A stretch of DNA of 16,717 bases from positions 1-16,717 of the forward strand of contig NW_013654608.1 in NCBI RefSeq assembly GCF_000499385.1, written 5' to 3'. This DNA is from Eimeria necatrix. Taxonomy: Eukaryota > Apicomplexa > Conoidasida > Eucoccidiorida > Eimeriidae. Shown here in pieces: positions 15,875-16,717 of this stretch. The notes under the pieces were generated by a model that saw nothing but the letters and a program-made list of their open reading frames with translations, made no database searches and was not told the origin of the DNA. Position 1 is the stretch's first letter; each line of letters opens with the position of its first letter. Made by a program: the position numbers and the translations under genes.

Positions 15875-15888
15875 GGTGTACGTACACC
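15875..15888. repeat. Palindrome GGTGTACGTACACC, exact copy 7
   Basis: Preceded by CTCA and followed by CCAACTCA. It lies about 135 bases upstream of the phosphatase gene start, so it is a possible promoter element. Confidence 0.9.
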
Positions 15889-15955
15889 CCAACTCACTGC
15901 AGCAGCGCCCCCCTCCTGCGGTGTCTGGACGCCGCAGACCGCCGCCCCCCAGACC

Positions 15956-16007
15956 CCAAACCCTAAACCCTAAACCCTAAACCCTAAACCCTAAACCCTA
16001 AACCCTC
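15956..16007 (+). repeat. AAACCCT array upstream of the phosphatase gene
   Basis: Seven AAACCCT units ending 16 bases before the proposed ATG at 16023. Confidence 0.85.
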
Positions 16008-16022
16008 GTCCTGCGGGCGCGA

Positions 16023-16282
16023 ATGACTCGATTTTTGGCGTTTCTTGACAAGCAGCACTTCCGCAACTCGTAAAACGCCTTGGAATTGTCTCATTTGATC
16101 TATTTGTGTCTCTTTTTGTCTTTTTTTCTTTTCTTTTTCTTTTCTTTTTCTTTTCTTTTTCTTTTTTTCTTTTTTTCTTTCCAAACTTCCCCGAGAATGC
16201 ACCGAAATATGCCCGTAGATTTGGTGCTGGTCCGCCACGGCCAGTCGGAGGGCAACTTGGCGCAGCGGCTGTGCAGGCAGCT

Positions 16283-16314
<32 letters not shown>

Positions 16315-16432
16315 TGCAGCAGCAGCAGCAGCAGCAGCAGCAGGGGTGTGAGCCTTCGGGGTCGTCTCCGAGCGGGTCTGCGGGGGCCGCGGGCGCGCCG
16401 CCGAGCGCGGGAACAGCAGCAGCAGCAGCAGG

Positions 16433-16480
<48 letters not shown>

Positions 16481-16717
16481 TTGGTCTGGAGAATTCAGAT
16501 CTCGCCACAACTCTCTCTATAGACTCACTGACAGAGGAAGAAGACAAGCAGCAATTGCTGGCGCTTGGATCCGCAGCAACGTCGGCAGCGTCTTCGACAA
16601 ATACTACACTTCGGAGTATGTGCGGTGAGCTAGGGTTTAGGGTTTAGGGTTTAGGGTTTGGGGTTTAGGGTTTGGGGTTGGGGGTTTCGGGTTGGGGGTT
16701 TGGGGTTTGGGGTTGGG
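16023..16717 (+). CDS. Histidine phosphatase / phosphoglycerate mutase family protein, 5' part
   Basis: Exon 1 (16023-16069) encodes MTRFLAFLDKQHFRN and ends TC|GTAAAA. Exon 2 (16196-16624) joins in phase after a strong pyrimidine tract and CCGAG, giving residues 17-158, and ends CG|GTGAGC; the rest lies beyond the window. Residues 25-36 (LVLVRHGQSEGN) carry the RHG motif whose His is phosphorylated during catalysis. LTDRGRRQA and DKYYTSEYVR are further family hallmarks (the last usually precedes the second Arg region). Between them is an insert of poly-Gln, a Gly/Ser/Pro-rich linker and poly-Ala, all encoded by CAG-type triplets. Substrate cannot be told: the superfamily covers mutases and phosphatases. 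If intron 1 is wrong, translation would start at ATG 16197 or 16209. The second intron begins directly with TTTAGGG repeats. Confidence 0.82.
16083..16186 (+). repeat. Pyrimidine tract (TTTTCT)n in phosphatase intron 1
   Basis: Almost pure T and C, with a TTTTCT-like unit, ending shortly before the acceptor CCGAG at 16195. It is an unusually long polypyrimidine tract, or alternatively a promoter tract if translation starts at 16197. Confidence 0.7.
16631..16717 (+). repeat. TTTAGGG array degrading to GGGGTTT
   Basis: Exact TTTAGGG units (16632-16657) pass into GGGGTTT and TTGGGGG variants up to the window end. They start six bases after the donor GTGAGC, so they are intronic rather than a chromosome end. 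Confidence 0.85.

Noticed and set aside
442..16717. Telomere or chromosome end
   Set aside because: The heptamer arrays are short, occur in both orientations, and lie between and inside genes throughout the window. The array at the right end starts right after a splice donor.
1..16717. CRISPR array, tRNA, rRNA, bacterial promoters or ribosome binding sites
   Set aside because: No spacer-repeat structure was seen; the repeats are simple or palindromic. I saw no tRNA cloverleaf or rRNA sequence. The spliced genes point to a eukaryote, so bacterial signals do not apply.

Overview
The window looks like nuclear DNA of a coccidian apicomplexan, most likely Eimeria. The reasons are the very frequent AAACCCT/TTTAGGG telomere-like repeats scattered in both orientations, long CAG/CTG triplet tracts giving poly-Gln, poly-Ala and poly-Ser runs, many short introns, and a SufC homologue of the kind used by the apicoplast. 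The genus is inferred from these traits; no database search was possible.

Most long open frames are shadows of triplet repeats. I rebuilt genes by joining short GC-balanced islands whose translations match known families and whose splice phases agree. Left to right: (1) the 3' part of sufC (+, 255-1290); (2) a five-exon TMEM234-like membrane protein gene (-, 3810-1710), convergent with sufC; (3) a YbaK / prolyl-tRNA-synthetase-associated-domain gene (+, 4525-6711), divergent from (2); (4) a citrate synthase family gene with nine recognisable exons (+, 8197-12417); (5) an unrecognised protein built largely of homopolymers (-, 15092-13331); (6) the 5' part of a histidine phosphatase / phosphoglycerate mutase family gene (+, 16023 to the window end).

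The genes do not form an operon or a pathway. SufC would act in apicoplast Fe-S cluster assembly, citrate synthase in carbon metabolism, and the YbaK protein possibly in tRNA quality control. What unites the window is its repeat architecture. Telomere-like repeats sit mainly in introns and intergenic DNA, often AAACCCT next to the donor and TTTAGGG next to the acceptor. Triplets tend to read CAG in exons and CTG in introns, where they run into the CAG acceptor. A 14-bp palindrome, GGTGTACGTACACC, recurs in intergenic DNA and in one intron. Two GCTA tetranucleotide blocks and several minisatellites fill other introns.

Points worth checking first: the citrate synthase gene lacks the segment carrying one catalytic histidine; a 12-copy GCATGC array is translated inside citrate synthase; the end of a sufC exon is duplicated in the following intron; and the palindrome family has no obvious explanation.
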